Source of the DNA: Macrostomum hystrix
Lineage: Eukaryota; Platyhelminthes; Macrostomidae
Length of the DNA: 64,000 nt
Direction of reading: 5' to 3'
Assembly: GCA_950097015.1 (NCBI GenBank)
Contig: CATNEN010000038.1
Coordinates: forward strand, 20,434,001-20,498,000
Part shown: piece after piece, positions 44,901 to 57,300 of the stretch
How the letters are laid out: each line of letters starts with the position of its first letter
How positions within the stretch are numbered: position 1 is the stretch's first letter
Notes under the pieces: generated by a model
What the model was told of the DNA's origin: nothing
What the model saw: only the letters and a program-made list of their open reading frames with translations
Database searches by the model: none
Position numbers and translations under genes: made by a program

Positions 44901-47900
44901 TTCGTCTTTGATTTCGGTAACCTCTTTTTCTAAGAAACATTTTCAATCGATTTCGGCTGTGATTCTACAATTTTCAGCTAAGATTTACAATAAAAAAAAT
45001 TAATTTAATCGAACTTTATTGTAGCGATAGTCGATCAAGACAGATTTTCAGTGCTTCGAAACTTTGGTTTCTGAAAGAGCCACTCAGCTTTCAAGTGGCC
45101 GGGCATCGTTTAAAAGTTTTGGAGAAGCAGATAGCTTAAATTTCATATTCTCTGTCCCTTCGAAGCGCAGCCATTGTTCGGTCTCTCTTTCTACTGAGGT
45201 CTTCGAAAAGATAGTGCTTGAGAATAATAGCAAGAAAAAGGTAAAATGAAGCAACGGAAATTTTAATTAGCCTTCAACGGTCTCACACCTTCGATTCACT
45301 TCTCCACGAGCAGCAATAAAAAAATTTTAGAGGTTGTAAAATATTTCTTTGGAATTTAAGTAATTTGTTATTATCGTCTTCAATCTCATTCACTGGATAA
45401 AACTACGAGCGTAGTTATGAAAAAATGGGACTTTCGAAACCTAATTTTTAGGTCGAAGAAGCAGTTAATGGCAAATTTTTATAATCTAACAGGTTGATTT
45501 CCTATCTAACATTTTCATTTCCTATCTAACATTTTCATTTCCTATCTAACAGGTTGATTTCCTATCTAACAGGTTGATTTCCTATCTAACATTTTCATTT
45601 CCTATCTAACATTTTCATTTCCTATCTAACAGGTTGATTTCCTATCTAACAGGTTGATTTCCTATCTAACATTTTCATTTCCTATCTAACATTTTCATTT
45701 CCTATCTAACATTTTCATTTCCTATCTAACATTTTCATTTCCTATCTAACAGGTTGATTTCCTATCTAACAGGTTGATTTCCTATCTAACATTTTCATTT
45801 CCTATCTAACATTTTCATTTCCTATCTAACATTTTCATTTCCTATCTAACAGGTTGATTTCCAATCTGACAGGTTGATTTCCTATCTTACAGGTTGATTT
45901 CCTATCTAACAGGTTGATTTCCTATCTAACAGGTTGATTTCCTATCTAACAGGTTGATTTCCTATCTAACAGGTTGATTTCCTATCTAACAGGTAGATTT
46001 ATTATCTAACGGGTTGATTTCCAATCTGACAGGTTGATTTCCTATCTTACAGGTTGATTTCCTATCTAACAGGTTGATTTCCAATCTGACAGGTTGATTT
46101 CCTATCTTACAGGTTGATTTCCTATCTAACAGGTTGATTTCCTATCTAACAGGTTGATTTCCTATCTAACAGGTTGATTTCCTATCTAACAGGTTGATTT
46201 CCTATCTAACAGGTAGATTTATTATCTAACGGGTTGATTTCCTATCTAACATTTTGATTCCTATCTAGCAAGTTTTGAGTAATATTTGAGTCACTAAGCT
46301 ACAGACTGAACTCACATTATTCCTAACGAAGGCTTGGTGGAGCTCGCTAAAGCTACACAATCCTGTGAGTTCGTCGTCCGAGTCGGCCAGTTCGCTGTAC
46401 ACCTGCTTCAGTTTGGCCGTGTCCAGGTAGCGAAGCTGACTTTGCAGCTCCCGCATCACCGCGTATTCCTCGACGCTGAATGGGTGGGGTAATTACTTGT
46501 ATTTTTGCCTCTCGCACCTGAGTTCGATTCCGCGGCGAGGCCACATTTATTTGGGGCGCAGCCGCGGAGAGAAGGCTTGGCGGCTTGTCGTGCAGTTTAC
46601 GCCATTGAGGGCCAACCTCCAAAGTACACAGCCTGACGATGAGAAAGTCAGGGCAGATGTACACACCTGTGTGAGAGTGTGCGTGCGTACAGTATCTGTG
46701 TGCGTGTGTGCTCAGGAGTCAGCGAAATGGGCAGAATTGCCTCCTCGCTGGCTGCGGGTCTACTGTCACCACACTAGATATGCCATTGTGCATTGTGCCA
46801 TGTGCCATCCTGCGATTATTATTAGGTGACTGAGAAATCGGTACGTGGTGAATGATTTACCGACTAAAATAACATCTAGTCCAGTTTTGTACAAACCCTG
46901 CTGCGTACAGCTGTTCAGTCTGTGGACTGGGGTCTGGGGAGGCGACCACACCCAACCCTAGCCGATACCTGTTTCGAAATTCGAAGTTTCCACATTTTTA
47001 CCTGCGCTAAGAATCGAACTCCCGACTTTCGGTCAGAAATTCTATTAAATAAGTACCCGTCAATCACAATAAAATCATATTAATCGTAAATTTTTTTAGT
47101 TTTTTATAGAAAATCTAGATAATGCTCCCAGCAACCGATTCAATGATTATCCCATTTCGTTTCTCATTTCCACCTCATCGTCGCGTCGTGATTTACCTTC
47201 CCAGCTGCAGAGGCGAACTAGTCAGCCTGCCAGCGTACGGCGGCAGCCTGCCGTACAGTCCGTTGAGCAGTTGGGCGGTTTCCATGGCAACCCCGCCGCC
47301 GTCTCTGGCGCTAACAATAGGCGGCAGGGGCGGGTAGGGATTCAAGCCGTTGCCATGGGTTCGACGCTCGCTTAGCGGAGCCGAGGCGTCGACGAATGAG
47401 GACTGTCCGGAGTCGCGCTCCTGCGAGGTGGCGAGATGGCGGCATGAGTACTTCTCATACCTACTCACACAGTGACACAATCACACATACCGTTTGTAAG
47501 CATGAGAATGTGAGGTTTTGAGGCATGAGAATGTGAGGTTACTTGGCAGGAGAATGTGAGGTTACTTGGCAGGAGAATGTGAGGTTTTGAGACATGAGAA
47601 TAAAAGGTTTTGAGACATGAGAATGTGAGGGTTTGAGACATAAGAATGTGAGGTTTTGAGACATGAGAATGTGAGGTTTTGAGACATAAGAATGTGAGGT
47701 TTTGAGACACGAGAATATAAGACTTTGTGACATGAGAATGTGAGGTTTTGAGACATGAGAATGCGAGGTTTTGAGACATGAGAATGCGAGGTTTTGAGAC
47801 ATGAGAATGCGAGGTTTTGAGACATGAGAATGTGAGGTTTTGAGAGATGAGAATATAAGGTTTTGAGGCATGAGAATACAAGGCTTTGTGACATAAGAAT

Positions 47901-50900
47901 GCATGCGAGGTTTTGAGGCAGGTTTACAATAATTTTTAATTAAGAATGAACTCTGAAATATTAATAAGACTTTCCAAGTCTGACTTGAACACGTTGCCAT
48001 AGTAACTCACCATTGGCAGAGGCACAGTGCCAAATCGGCTGGATAAGTACAGATTCTGCACCGGAAAGGTGAAAAACCTGCCGCGTCTGTACTCTTGACC
48101 ATAGGCGGTGTGGCCTTGATAGGTCATTGTCCTATTCTCTGCGACTTATAACACCCTGAACAACTAGTCTAAACCCTAAGCTAAATTAAATTTTAAGCTG
48201 CGGCAGTATTTATTATTATTACCGTCCCAAGCGAATCGATTCGGAGTTTAAAATTATCCCGACGTCGCAATTCTACAGCGTTGCCGTTGGCCGTTGAATT
48301 GGCGAAACCAGCGGCTGCGGACTGATCATCTACCGCCTCCTCTACCTCCTGTATGCCACCGTCGACTGGTTGTCGGGTTCGACTTCTTGGTGAGAGAGGA
48401 TGCGGACCCACTAGATCGCGACGGCTGAAAGAGAAATTTCACTTTTTTGTTTGCACTGTTAAGCTATAGCCTTGAGTCGCTAATCTATCTATGGAATACG
48501 AATTCTCAGCCACGAGTATCTATATACTTGAGTTCTGTATTTAATAGAAAATCCTAAGCTGCAGTAGTCTCACCCAACGCCAGCTAGTAGTTCTCTTCAA
48601 TGCCACTCCGCCATTGGTTAGCAACCCCCGTTATTAAAGCCAACAAAAGATAGCAAGAAAAAAATTTAGGAAGAGAATAGTCAGCTCACAAATTGACAGC
48701 TTGAACGGCAGGCCATCTAGCCAAAACCATGGCTTCGGGACAACTATTTTCTAACCGCTCCAAGCGAAAGCAAACATTACGCAGTTAAAATAGATTAAAT
48801 CTATGCCTATACTAGATATTCCTCTTTAAGTGCAGTTCTTGTAGTTTTTTAGACAGGCATAATTGAGGCTGCTTGAATATCTTTGGCATAGGCAACGGGT
48901 TTTGGTCAAGTGTCACGCAGCTGCAGAGAGAGAGAAGACTTGAGTAGGGCAAGGTCAGAGCTAATTGGTGGAAAGCTTAACTCTATGATAGCTTAACAGC
49001 GGGTGCGAGGTTATCTTGCTAATGCTATTTTAGCGCCAAATAGAAATCTGATACGGCCAACAGCTTATATAGATGAAGTGCGTCACTATACCATTGTCAT
49101 GTGACAGTGTGCTGAATAGCAAGACTGACGAAAGCCCCGCTTTTGTTAGTCAGTTACAGTACAGTACAGTTAGAGAAAATGCAGCTATATTGGCGGCTGC
49201 CACTTATCTAGCTGTTCACACTGTTTCTCTCTCTTCTTTGATGTAGGCGTAGAGGAAAAAATAGTTGAAAGTGTTCTCTAAAACACTTTTTCTAACTGCC
49301 ATTTCTAGGGACAAACCTAGAACCGGCTGCCCGAACACAATAGTTTCAATTCGTGCCCCCATGAGTTCAGCGTCGGATATTTTTTCGAGTAAATATGAGA
49401 CAGTGGAGAGATGAGACATGGAGAGATGAGACAGTGGAGAGATGAGACAGTGGAGAGATGAGACACGGAGAGATGAGACAGGGGAGAGATGAGACACGGA
49501 GATGAGACACGGAGAGATGAGACACAGGAGAGACGAGACACAGAGAGATAAGACAGTGGAGAGATGAGACACGGGAGAGATGAGACACAGGAGAGACGAG
49601 ACACAGGAGAGACGAGACAGTGGAGATATGAGACACGGGAGAGACGAGATACGGGAGAGACGAGACACAGAGAGACGAGACACAGAGAGATGAGACAGTG
49701 GAGATATGAGACACGGGAGAGACGAGATACGGGAGAGACGAGACACAGAGAGATGAGACACAGGAGAGATTAGACACGGGAGTGGCGAGACACGCAGAGA
49801 TGAGACACGGGAGAGACGAGACACGGGAGAGATGAGACATGAGAGAGACGAGACACGGGAGAGATATGAGAAACGGAGAGATGAGACACAGGAGAGACGA
49901 GATACGGGAGAGACGAGACACAGAGAGATGAGACAGTGGAGAGATGAGACATGGGAGAGACGAGACATGGGAGAGATGAGACACGCAGAGATGAGACACG
50001 GGAGAGATAAGACACGCAGAGATGAGACACGGGAGAGGCGAGACACGGTGAGATGAGACTCATTTCCGATTCAAAGGTGTTATATCGTGACTGCTCGGGA
50101 AACACAAAACTAGTTTGACCGAGATATTATGTGTTCGCCGATTCAAAATCACGCGTTCTGCTTAATTTTTGCAGATTAATTTTTACTGTCACACCGAGAC
50201 AAACCCTTCTACTTATAGTAGAGTAGTTGAAGTAATTGTAACAAAAAACTTCCTGACTGCACGCCAATTCTGAGAGGAATTAATGGGTACAAAACTCACA
50301 TCTAGAATAAAAATAAGTTTTATGAAGCAAAACATTTCAAGCCAAATCTTTTTTGGCACCTTGTTTACCAGATCAAGCTTGAAATTCAGCAGCAATGGTT
50401 TGATGCAACATATACAAGTTGTATATATTGGAATATTACAAATCTGCTGTTTTTTTAAGTAGAGACCACGGGGTATTTCAAATACCCATTTTCCCTTTTT
50501 TCTGCGTCTCCAAAAATATTCAAATGATCGCCGTGGCATCGTCGAGATATTCAACGATTCTCGTCGAGGTGTCCGGTCGTTAAAACCACCAATATATAGG
50601 CATCAGTCTTCTTCCCAGCCGTTGAAAAGATCGATTTTAGTTGTCCTTGTCACCAGGGTCTTCGACAAGAATCGCTGAATACTTTGACGATGCCGACGTC
50701 GGACGGCTTTGAAAGTCATAGTAAGATCATAGAAAGATCATAGTAAAGGGCGTAAATTTATGATCCATCTGGTGAACTTTCAAGAAAAGTTTTGGAGCTA
50801 TCATAAAGCAGGCAGTGGGCAGTATATTTGAAATACTTTCTCGCGGTAAAAAATAGCTAGGTCTATGTGTCTCATCTCTCAGTGTCTCATCTCTCTACTG

Positions 50901-52890
50901 TCTCATCTCTCCCGTGTCTCGTCTCTCCCGTGTCTCATCTCTCCATGTCTCATCTCTCCATGTCTCATCTCTCTACTGTCTCATCTCTCCCGTGTCTCAT
51001 CTCTCCACTGTCTCATCTCTCCATGTCTCATCTCTCCCGTGTCTCGTCTCTCCCGTGTCTCGTCTCTCCCGTGTCTCGTCTCTCCCGTGTCTCGTCTCTC
51101 CATGTATCATCTCTCCCGTGTCTCGTCTCTCCCGTGTCTCGTCTCTCCCGTGTCTCATCTCTCCCGTGTCTCGTCTCTTCCGTGTCTCGTCTCTCCCGTG
51201 TCTCGTCTCTCCCGTGTCTCGTCTCTCCCGTGTCTCATCTCTCCCGTGTCTCGTCTCTCCATGTCTCATCTCTCCGTGTCTTATCTCTCCGTGTCTCATC
51301 TCTCCACTGTCTCATCTCTCCACTGTCTTATCTCTCCGTGTCTTATCTCTCTACTGTCTCATCTCTCCCGTGTCTCGTCTCTCCCGTGTCTCGTCTCTCC
51401 ATGTATCATCTCTCCCGTGTCTCGTCTCTCCCGTGTCTCGTCTCTCCCGTGTCTCGTCTCTCCCGTGTCTCGTCTCTCCATGTATCATCTCTCCCGTGTC
51501 TCGTCTCTCCCGTGTCTCGTCTCTTCCGTGTCTCGTCTCTCCCGTGTCTCGTCTCTCCCGTGTCTCGTCTCTCCCGTGTCTCATCTCTCCTGTGTCTCGT
51601 CTCTCCACTGTCTCATCTCTCCACTGTCTTATCTCTTCGTGTCTTATCTCTCCGTGTCTCGTCTCTCCACTGTCTCATCTCTCCCGTGTCTCGTCTCTCC
51701 ACTGTCTCATCTCTCCGTGTCTTATCTCTCCATGTCTCATCTCTCCGTGTCTTATCTCTCCACTGTCTCATCTCTCCGTGTCTTATCTCTCCATGTCTCA
51801 TCTCTCCACTGTCTCATCTCTCAGTGTCTCGTCTCTCCTGTGTCTCATCTCTCCCGTATCCCATCTCTCCCGTGTCTCATCTCTCCATGTCTCATCTTTC
51901 CGCGAGATGAGAGATGTCAGCCTCCAAAAAATTTGACGCAGCAACCACAAGATGATCTGCGAGACACAGAAAACAGCCAGACTAAGAATATAATTACGAA
52001 GGCAGGATCTGCCAAAAGTGCAATAGGCAGAGGCAGAGAACGAAATTAATTTTCTTTTTAGATGCAGCCAGAACAGATACTCGTACAAAAATATTCCGGA
52101 AAAACATGCAATCAATGAGGCCAACCCCTATAAATGTCTTATCTCTGGTAAATTGGCAGAGAATGCGCACCTCTTCCTGTAGGCGGCATCTTCTTCCCTG
52201 ACGTGAATTAGTCGACCACCGACAATTTTAGGCCGAATTACGGGCGAATAAAAGTTACCAATTGGCGACTCTTTGTGCAGCAGATTGGCATCCAGTATGT
52301 GCCTTCTTCGCGTTTGGGATCCCTGAAGTATGGGAGAAGAACTGCAGTGTAAGTAAATCGTCAGGATGCGAGCTTTTAACTACTGCAAGCTAGGATAAAA
52401 ACATCATCAACAATAAGCAGAATTCATAAAAATACATATTGTATTTTATCTATAATATTATATATTTAAGTACTTCAGTCATCAGGTACTTAAAAAATCC
52501 ACTGGCGTACCTTTTGTTTACGAACATGCGTTTACATTGGGTAACAAAGTCAAACTTCAGAGTAAAAAGAATGCATTTTAGCATTTAAAACTTTGTCTAC
52601 AACTAACGCAATCATGTACGAGTATAAAAGCGAATTAATCGATTAGCGTCCTTTTTTATATATGAGCTATTCATAAGATACTAAAAAATTCTTTGTGTGT
52701 AAAGGATTATATACAGCTATAATTATATAGCATCGAATATTTTAGGCCCATCAAATCTGCTTTGATGTTTCCTATCACCTAAAAGTACTTTTTTATCCCA
52801 AGCACGACAAAAGTACATGACAGTAAATTATAATTTAACTTTATATTAGATGGTAATCATCCAAATTAGAAGACTCACCACGTTTGACAT
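40235..52890 (-). CDS. C1orf87: C1orf87/CREF-like EF-hand protein
   Basis: Ten exons whose phases close perfectly to 681 aa: 52890-52879, 52322-52171, 48424-48223, 48136-48011, 47420-47197, 46475-46316, 43848-43718, 41966-41871, 41838-41078, 40416-40235. The first exon encodes only MSNV. Evidence for the family: the C-terminus WFNRFMKLADALYRRDTQAR joined to GFVSESQVKELVGHYN fits the human CREF end (WIDRFRKLENALYL, RARRLIHNYN). Helix-loop-helix units are LKQVYSELADSDDELTG with FSELHQAFVRNN, INYEKVLSFIGAS, and LSRDQMKRLVWDFNLPISEQ with YDWEQFVGYLERV. The EF loops lack a full set of calcium ligands. The function of this family is poorly known. The GAG acceptor of exon 4 is weak but is the only in-frame choice. 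Exons total 2.0 kb in 12.7 kb of gene; introns hold seven minisatellite arrays and SINEs. It is divergent from the SLC15 gene, with starts 1.5 kb apart. Confidence 0.85.
40548..41033. repeat. 16-bp minisatellite with 80-bp higher-order unit, C1orf87 last intron
   Basis: The unit is GTCTCATCTCTCCCCT, about 30 copies. The first part is GTCTCATCTCTACCCT. From about 40770 a block of five units (80 bp, marked by CTCTCCATTGTCTCAT) repeats about four times. Long open frames in all three + frames are repeat translation. Confidence 0.95.
42143..43655. repeat. 21-bp minisatellite, about 72 units, C1orf87 intron 7
   Basis: The unit contains GCGATTCTAGCTGCTGCTTC. Some units drop 6 bp (15-bp GCGATTCTAGCTGCT). 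Every unit length is a multiple of 3, so a 543-codon frame stays open; it encodes only an AILAAAS-type repeat and is on the strand opposite to the gene. The core GATTCTAGCT is shared with the 59145 array. Confidence 0.95.
43945..44935. repeat. 24-bp minisatellite, about 41 units, C1orf87 intron 6
   Basis: The unit contains GATTCTTGCTACGATTCCTC then CTTC, with CCGTCTTC, CCCCCTTC and TTCTCTTTC variants. Open frames encode a LRFLLRFL-type repeat. It shares the CGATTCTxGCTAC core with the arrays at 42143 and 59145. Confidence 0.95.
45487..46265. repeat. 20-bp minisatellite with two alternating unit types, C1orf87 intron 6
   Basis: Type A is AGGTTGATTTCCTATCTAAC and type B is ATTTTCATTTCCTATCTAAC, about 39 units. 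From 45487 the order is A B B A A B B A A B B B B A A B B B, then only A-like units. A block containing AGGTAGATTTATTATCTAAC is present twice (about 45990 and 46210). Confidence 0.95.
46505..46825 (+). mobile_element. SINE family 2 copy in C1orf87 intron 5
   Basis: Starts within the head (GCCTCTCGCACCTGAGTTCG, ATTCCGCGGCGAGGCCACAT), then TCGTGCAGTTTACGCCATTG, GATGTACACACCTGTGTGAG, AAATGGGCAGAATTGCCTCC and an ATTATTATTAG tail. The A-box end is lost. It inserted 20-30 bp from the exon at 46475. Confidence 0.87.
46895..47045 (-). mobile_element. SINE family 1 copy in C1orf87 intron 5
   Basis: Reverse order: GCTGCGTACAGCTGTTCAGT, TCTGTGGACTGGG (palindrome decayed), ACACCCAACCCTAGCC and the reverse B box AGAATCGAACTCCCGACTTT. 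It lies just beyond the SINE family 2 copy in the same intron. Confidence 0.8.
47497..47915. repeat. 23-bp minisatellite, about 18 units, C1orf87 intron 4
   Basis: The unit contains GAGGTTTTGAGACATGAGAA then TGT. Variants carry ACTTGGCAGGAG or GACACGAGAATATAAG. Reverse-strand frames through it are repeat translation. Confidence 0.93.
49390..50060. repeat. 16-bp minisatellite, reverse-oriented arm, C1orf87 intron 2
   Basis: Units of GAGACACGGGAGAGAC type, 15-17 bp, about 42 copies, with CAGTGGA, CACGGA and CATGGGA variants. The sequence is the reverse complement of the array at 50865, about 800 bp away in the same intron. Confidence 0.95.
50865..51903. repeat. 16-bp minisatellite, forward-oriented arm, C1orf87 intron 2
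   Basis: Units of GTCTCGTCTCTCCCGT type, about 65 copies, with TCTCCACT, TCTCCAT and TCTCCGT variants mirrored in the 49390 array. The frames of 340-394 codons that cross it are repeat translation. Confidence 0.95.
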
Positions 52891-54360
52891 TGTGAGCTTT
52901 TCAAGTTGCTTTAAAAGAAACAATAAGTTTAAAGCTGTCCGTAAATAATTTGTATAAATATTTTTGTGCGATGCGACGGAATATCATTATACAAATATAG
53001 GCGAACAGTTGCACAGAGCCAAAAAGAAAATTGAAAAATAATTTTGAATGAATAATAGCATCATAGAAACTGGTTCAAACTAAAGTTGGAATAATCCTTA
53101 ACAAATATTGTGTTAAACGGTATAATAAAATGAAAAGAATATATCAGTTCTGTATTTATTATCTTTACCTATACTCTTATTTGTTATACCGTAGTGACTC
53201 CGCGTTTGTTCAAAGAAAAAACGTTTAAAAATAAGCGTTTTTTATTTCTATACGCTTAAAGTATTAAAGAAGCATGGCAAGATATCTTAGTAAAAAAGAG
53301 AGTTATAGCTAAACGCGCGTATAAAAATATTTTTGTAGCTACTTAAGCTGCATGTACAATACATTACTTGATGAACTGATTTTCAACGCACTAAATTAAA
53401 CGCTAAGAAAATAACAAAGTATAATTGCGAAGAAATCTTAAAAATGTTTGTAATTGCATTTTGTCCTAGTTAAAGTAGATAAAGTGCTTATAACTTTATT
53501 TCTAGGCTTTTTTAGAAAAAAAACTTTTTTGACGCTTCACTTTAACTTTTGACTTCAATTACTAGGATTGATTTCTTGAAAAATGTGCGATTGACCATTT
53601 CAACAGTGACGTTCGTGTGGGTTTATTTTTAAATGCAATGAAAGTTGTTACACACTCAATTGCAAATTTGTATTGTTTTTGCAGAGTTGTTACCTATGTT
53701 GAATTGACGAAAAATTAGAATCCGATCAATCTCAATCGCTGCGACCAATTAATTATGTTCTAAATCGGGTCGGTATATATAATGTGTATAGTCTAGCTAG
53801 ATTTATTTACCTAATAAATTATTGCTGGAATTTATTACTTCAGTTAAAGACTCTGTATCCATGTTATATCGCTATACTTTTTTTAAATCGAATTATGCAT
53901 GAATTGAAAAAACACCAAGCTAAAAAGGAAACAACAAACAAACATGTAGAAGCACGTTTACTCGTTAAATAGCGTATAGTCATACCTGACTTGCTGACTG
54001 ACCAAAATTCTAAAAGGTTGAGTTTTTTATGCATTGTGCCTATTGTTCTCGTTTAGCCATTGTTTTTTTATAGATCAGATTGAGTCTGAAACATGGCTTG
54101 AAATATTAAAATCTGGCTAACCAACAGTTTGTTGAATGGAAAATATCACATATTTACTTACAATATTATTGCAGATTTAAACATTTCAGTAAAATAACAT
54201 TTTTCCAAGAATCAAAACTTAGTTTTGTATTATTCGCTATTTACCTCTCTTATTTTTAAGCATTAAGTGTATGTACCTATAATGTATATTTGTATATTGC
54301 AGTTGTGTTTTAAAGTAAGACCACTAAAGTCCTAATTAAGCAGCCTGTATTAATAAATCA
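52891..54360. other. divergent promoter region of the C1orf87-like and SLC15 genes
   Basis: A 1.47-kb AT-rich spacer between two start codons pointing away from each other, so it should hold both promoters. No TATA box, initiator or bidirectional element could be assigned. No coding sequence is seen. Confidence 0.4.
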
Positions 54361-57300
54361 ATGGCCGGCTATGATCAAGATGATACTTTGAAGCCACTGC
54401 TGCAGATACATGGAAGAGGTAAGAAAGCAGAAAAAATTGTTGAAATCTGATGTACATTATGAAATAACTATAATTTTTTATGAAAACTGAACATCAGATG
54501 GTCAGCTTGTGCACACACCAAGGCAGTCTCGCATTGCTGTTGCCTGCATTCTATTCTGCGAGTTGTGCGAGCGACTCACCTACTATTCCATCATTGCCAA
54601 TCTGCTAATCTTCCTGCAGAATTATCTCGGCTTTGACTTGAACTCAGCTCTAACAGGCACTCTGATCTTCTCTGGCTCGGTGTACTTTACGCCAATTTTC
54701 GGCGGTTGGCTAGCCGACTCAGTGCTTGGCAGGTTCAATACACTCTACCTGTCTGGCCTGATCTATGCTGTGGGCTGTGCACTCCTGCCCACTGTAGCGT
54801 TCGACTATAAACAGTTCGGAGTGCAACTGGATCAGGTAGCTACTTTAGTCATTAAAAAATGGTTTCTTTTGCAAACCATAATATTAATAATATTAGCAAG
54901 GGGCTGTTAGCACTGGTGCGTCATTTGGTGACAGTAAACTGCAGCCAGCAAGTCTCAAGCACTATAAGATCCCAAAAAATGCTTTAATAAATCTTCTTTA
55001 AAAAGGGGGGTTCGTTGGCTGAACGGTTAATGCGTTTGCCTCTTGCGCCAAGGTCCCTGAGTTCGATTCCGCGGCGAGGGCCACATCTATTCGCTTGCTT
55101 GACGTGCAATTTACGCCCCTGAGGGCCAACCTCCAAGGCACAGCGAGAGTGTACACTGCCAGACGATGAGAAAGTCAGGGTAGATGTACACACCCTTGTG
55201 TGAGAGTGTGCCTGCGTACGGTACCTGTGTGCGTGTGTGCTCAGGAGTCAGCGAAATGGGCAGAATTGCCTCCTCGCTGGCTGCGGGTCTAGTGTCACCA
55301 AATGATGTGCCATTGCCAGCAGCCCTCCTGCAATTATTATTATAAATCTTCTTAAAAAACGTTCTAGACATCCGCAAGAGCATTTTACATCGTTGGCCTA
55401 GTGTTAGTTGCCTGTGGCACTGGTGGTATAAAGTCCAATGTAAGCACTTTCGGTGCTTTTCAGGTAAGATTTATCCACGTGTAATCTGCTTTAAATTGGC
55501 AGCATTATCTTTAATTATCTAGTCTCTATCTGTAGAGATCTAGTCTCTATTTGCATATTTAAGTCTCAATCTGTAGATATCTAGCCACAATGTGTTAAAA
55601 TCTAGTATCTTTACTCTCTAGGTGTTCATATAGTCAGTCGTGAATATATGGTCACCTAATATGAACATGTTATGCGTTTTGGTAGCCTTAGTTATCAAAT
55701 CTCAAACAATGCTTGTGAATCTATTCGTTTTAGCAACGGTTAACATCAATAAGTCCCTCACACCTCTAAAATGCACAGGTTGCCGACCTTGGCCAACGCG
55801 AAATTCAGCGCTTTTTCACCTGGTTCTACTGGTTCATCAACATCGGCTCTGGCCTGGCTTTCGCATTTGTCACCTACATTCAACAGGAGGTCTCATTCTT
55901 TGTCGGCTACTTGATCCCGGCCGTGTCAATCCTATTAGCCATCTGCCTGCTAATGCTACCCCGGTCGTGCATGACCCACGAGGCTCGACCAGTTGGCTCG
56001 CCGCTGGGCCAGCTGTTTCGAGTGATTGGCAACGCGATCTCCAGTCGGTCGACTAGCATCTACTCGCTGCCCTCCTGGCTGGACTATGCGCAGATATCTA
56101 ATGGCGGGCGGTATCCCGAGGATCTGGTCCGGGGCACCAAGCAGGTGCTTATTCTAGTACCACTCATGCTGCCTTTCATCGGATTCTGGTGCATCTACAA
56201 CCAGGTAGGGTTAGGTCTTAATCAACGGATCATTCACTTGCACAGTCCCCATACCTAAAATATTGGGTCAGCTGACCGAAAGCTATCTCAAAGCTACACC
56301 CACCTCACTCCCTGCCCCAATTTATCAGCTGACTGACACCCACCTCACTCCCTGCCCCGATTTATCAGCTGACTGACACCCACCTCACTCCCCACTCTAA
56401 TTTATCAGCTTATCGACACCCACCCAACTCCCTGCCCCAATTCATCTGATAAACAACAACCACCTCACTCTGTTCCTCCAGATGCAGAGCACCTATCTTC
56501 TACAAGCGGAACGAATGGACCTGAGCATTGGCACATTCCGCTTGCCGGCCGCATCACTGTCCCTATTTAATTCGTTGGCTATCATTTTGGTGACACCGCT
56601 GCTTGACCTTCTAGTGTTCCCAATGATTCGACGCTGCATGGGAATAACAAAGATTTCTTTGTTGAAACGCATCGGTCTAGGCTTTACACTGGCGGTGATG
56701 TCCGTTATTGTGGCCGGTTTCTTAGAAATTGAACGGAAAGCCGAATTGAGACGATCTGGTGGATTTCAACAGGAACTCTCTGGCAAATTCTACAATGCCT
56801 CCAATTTGAACATACTGCTGCAGGTGAGTGGCGGCCTTCTTCTAGACTGGATTATTACCTGTCTGTAAGACTGGATTATCTACCTGTTAGACTGGATTAT
56901 CTACCTGTTAGACTGGATTATCTACCTGTTAGACTGGATTATCTACCTCTTAGACTGGATTATCTACCTGTTAGACTGGATTATCTACCTGTTAGACTGG
57001 ATTATCTACCTGTTAGACTGGATTATCTACCTGTTAGACTGGATTATCTACCTCTTAGACTGGATTATCTACCTCTTAGACTGGATTATCTACCTGTTAA
57101 AAAAGTCCCTTTGTTATTCTACCGCAGGTTCCACAATTCTTTCTAATCGGCACTGGTGAAGTGTTTGCCGCCAGTACCGGCATGGAGCTGGTCTATAACA
57201 ACTGCCCGGATCAGCTAAAATCTGTCACAATGGGAGTTTATTTGGCAATGAACGGCTTAGGCTCTTATCTGGGCTCTCTGCTAGTAACTATAATTGCTGC

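Noticed and set aside
43866-44946. Frames with LRFLLRFL or KNRRRNRS repeats, resembling Arg-rich proteins
   Set aside because: 24-bp repeat translation on both strands in an intron.
47105-47337. Forward frame opposite the C1orf87 exon at 47197-47420
   Set aside because: It is antisense to an exon whose phases fit both neighbours; no independent evidence.
49216-52049. Several frames of 200-394 codons rich in SHLS/SRLS or RDETRE
   Set aside because: Open in three frames on both strands because of the 16-bp repeat. It lies inside an intron.
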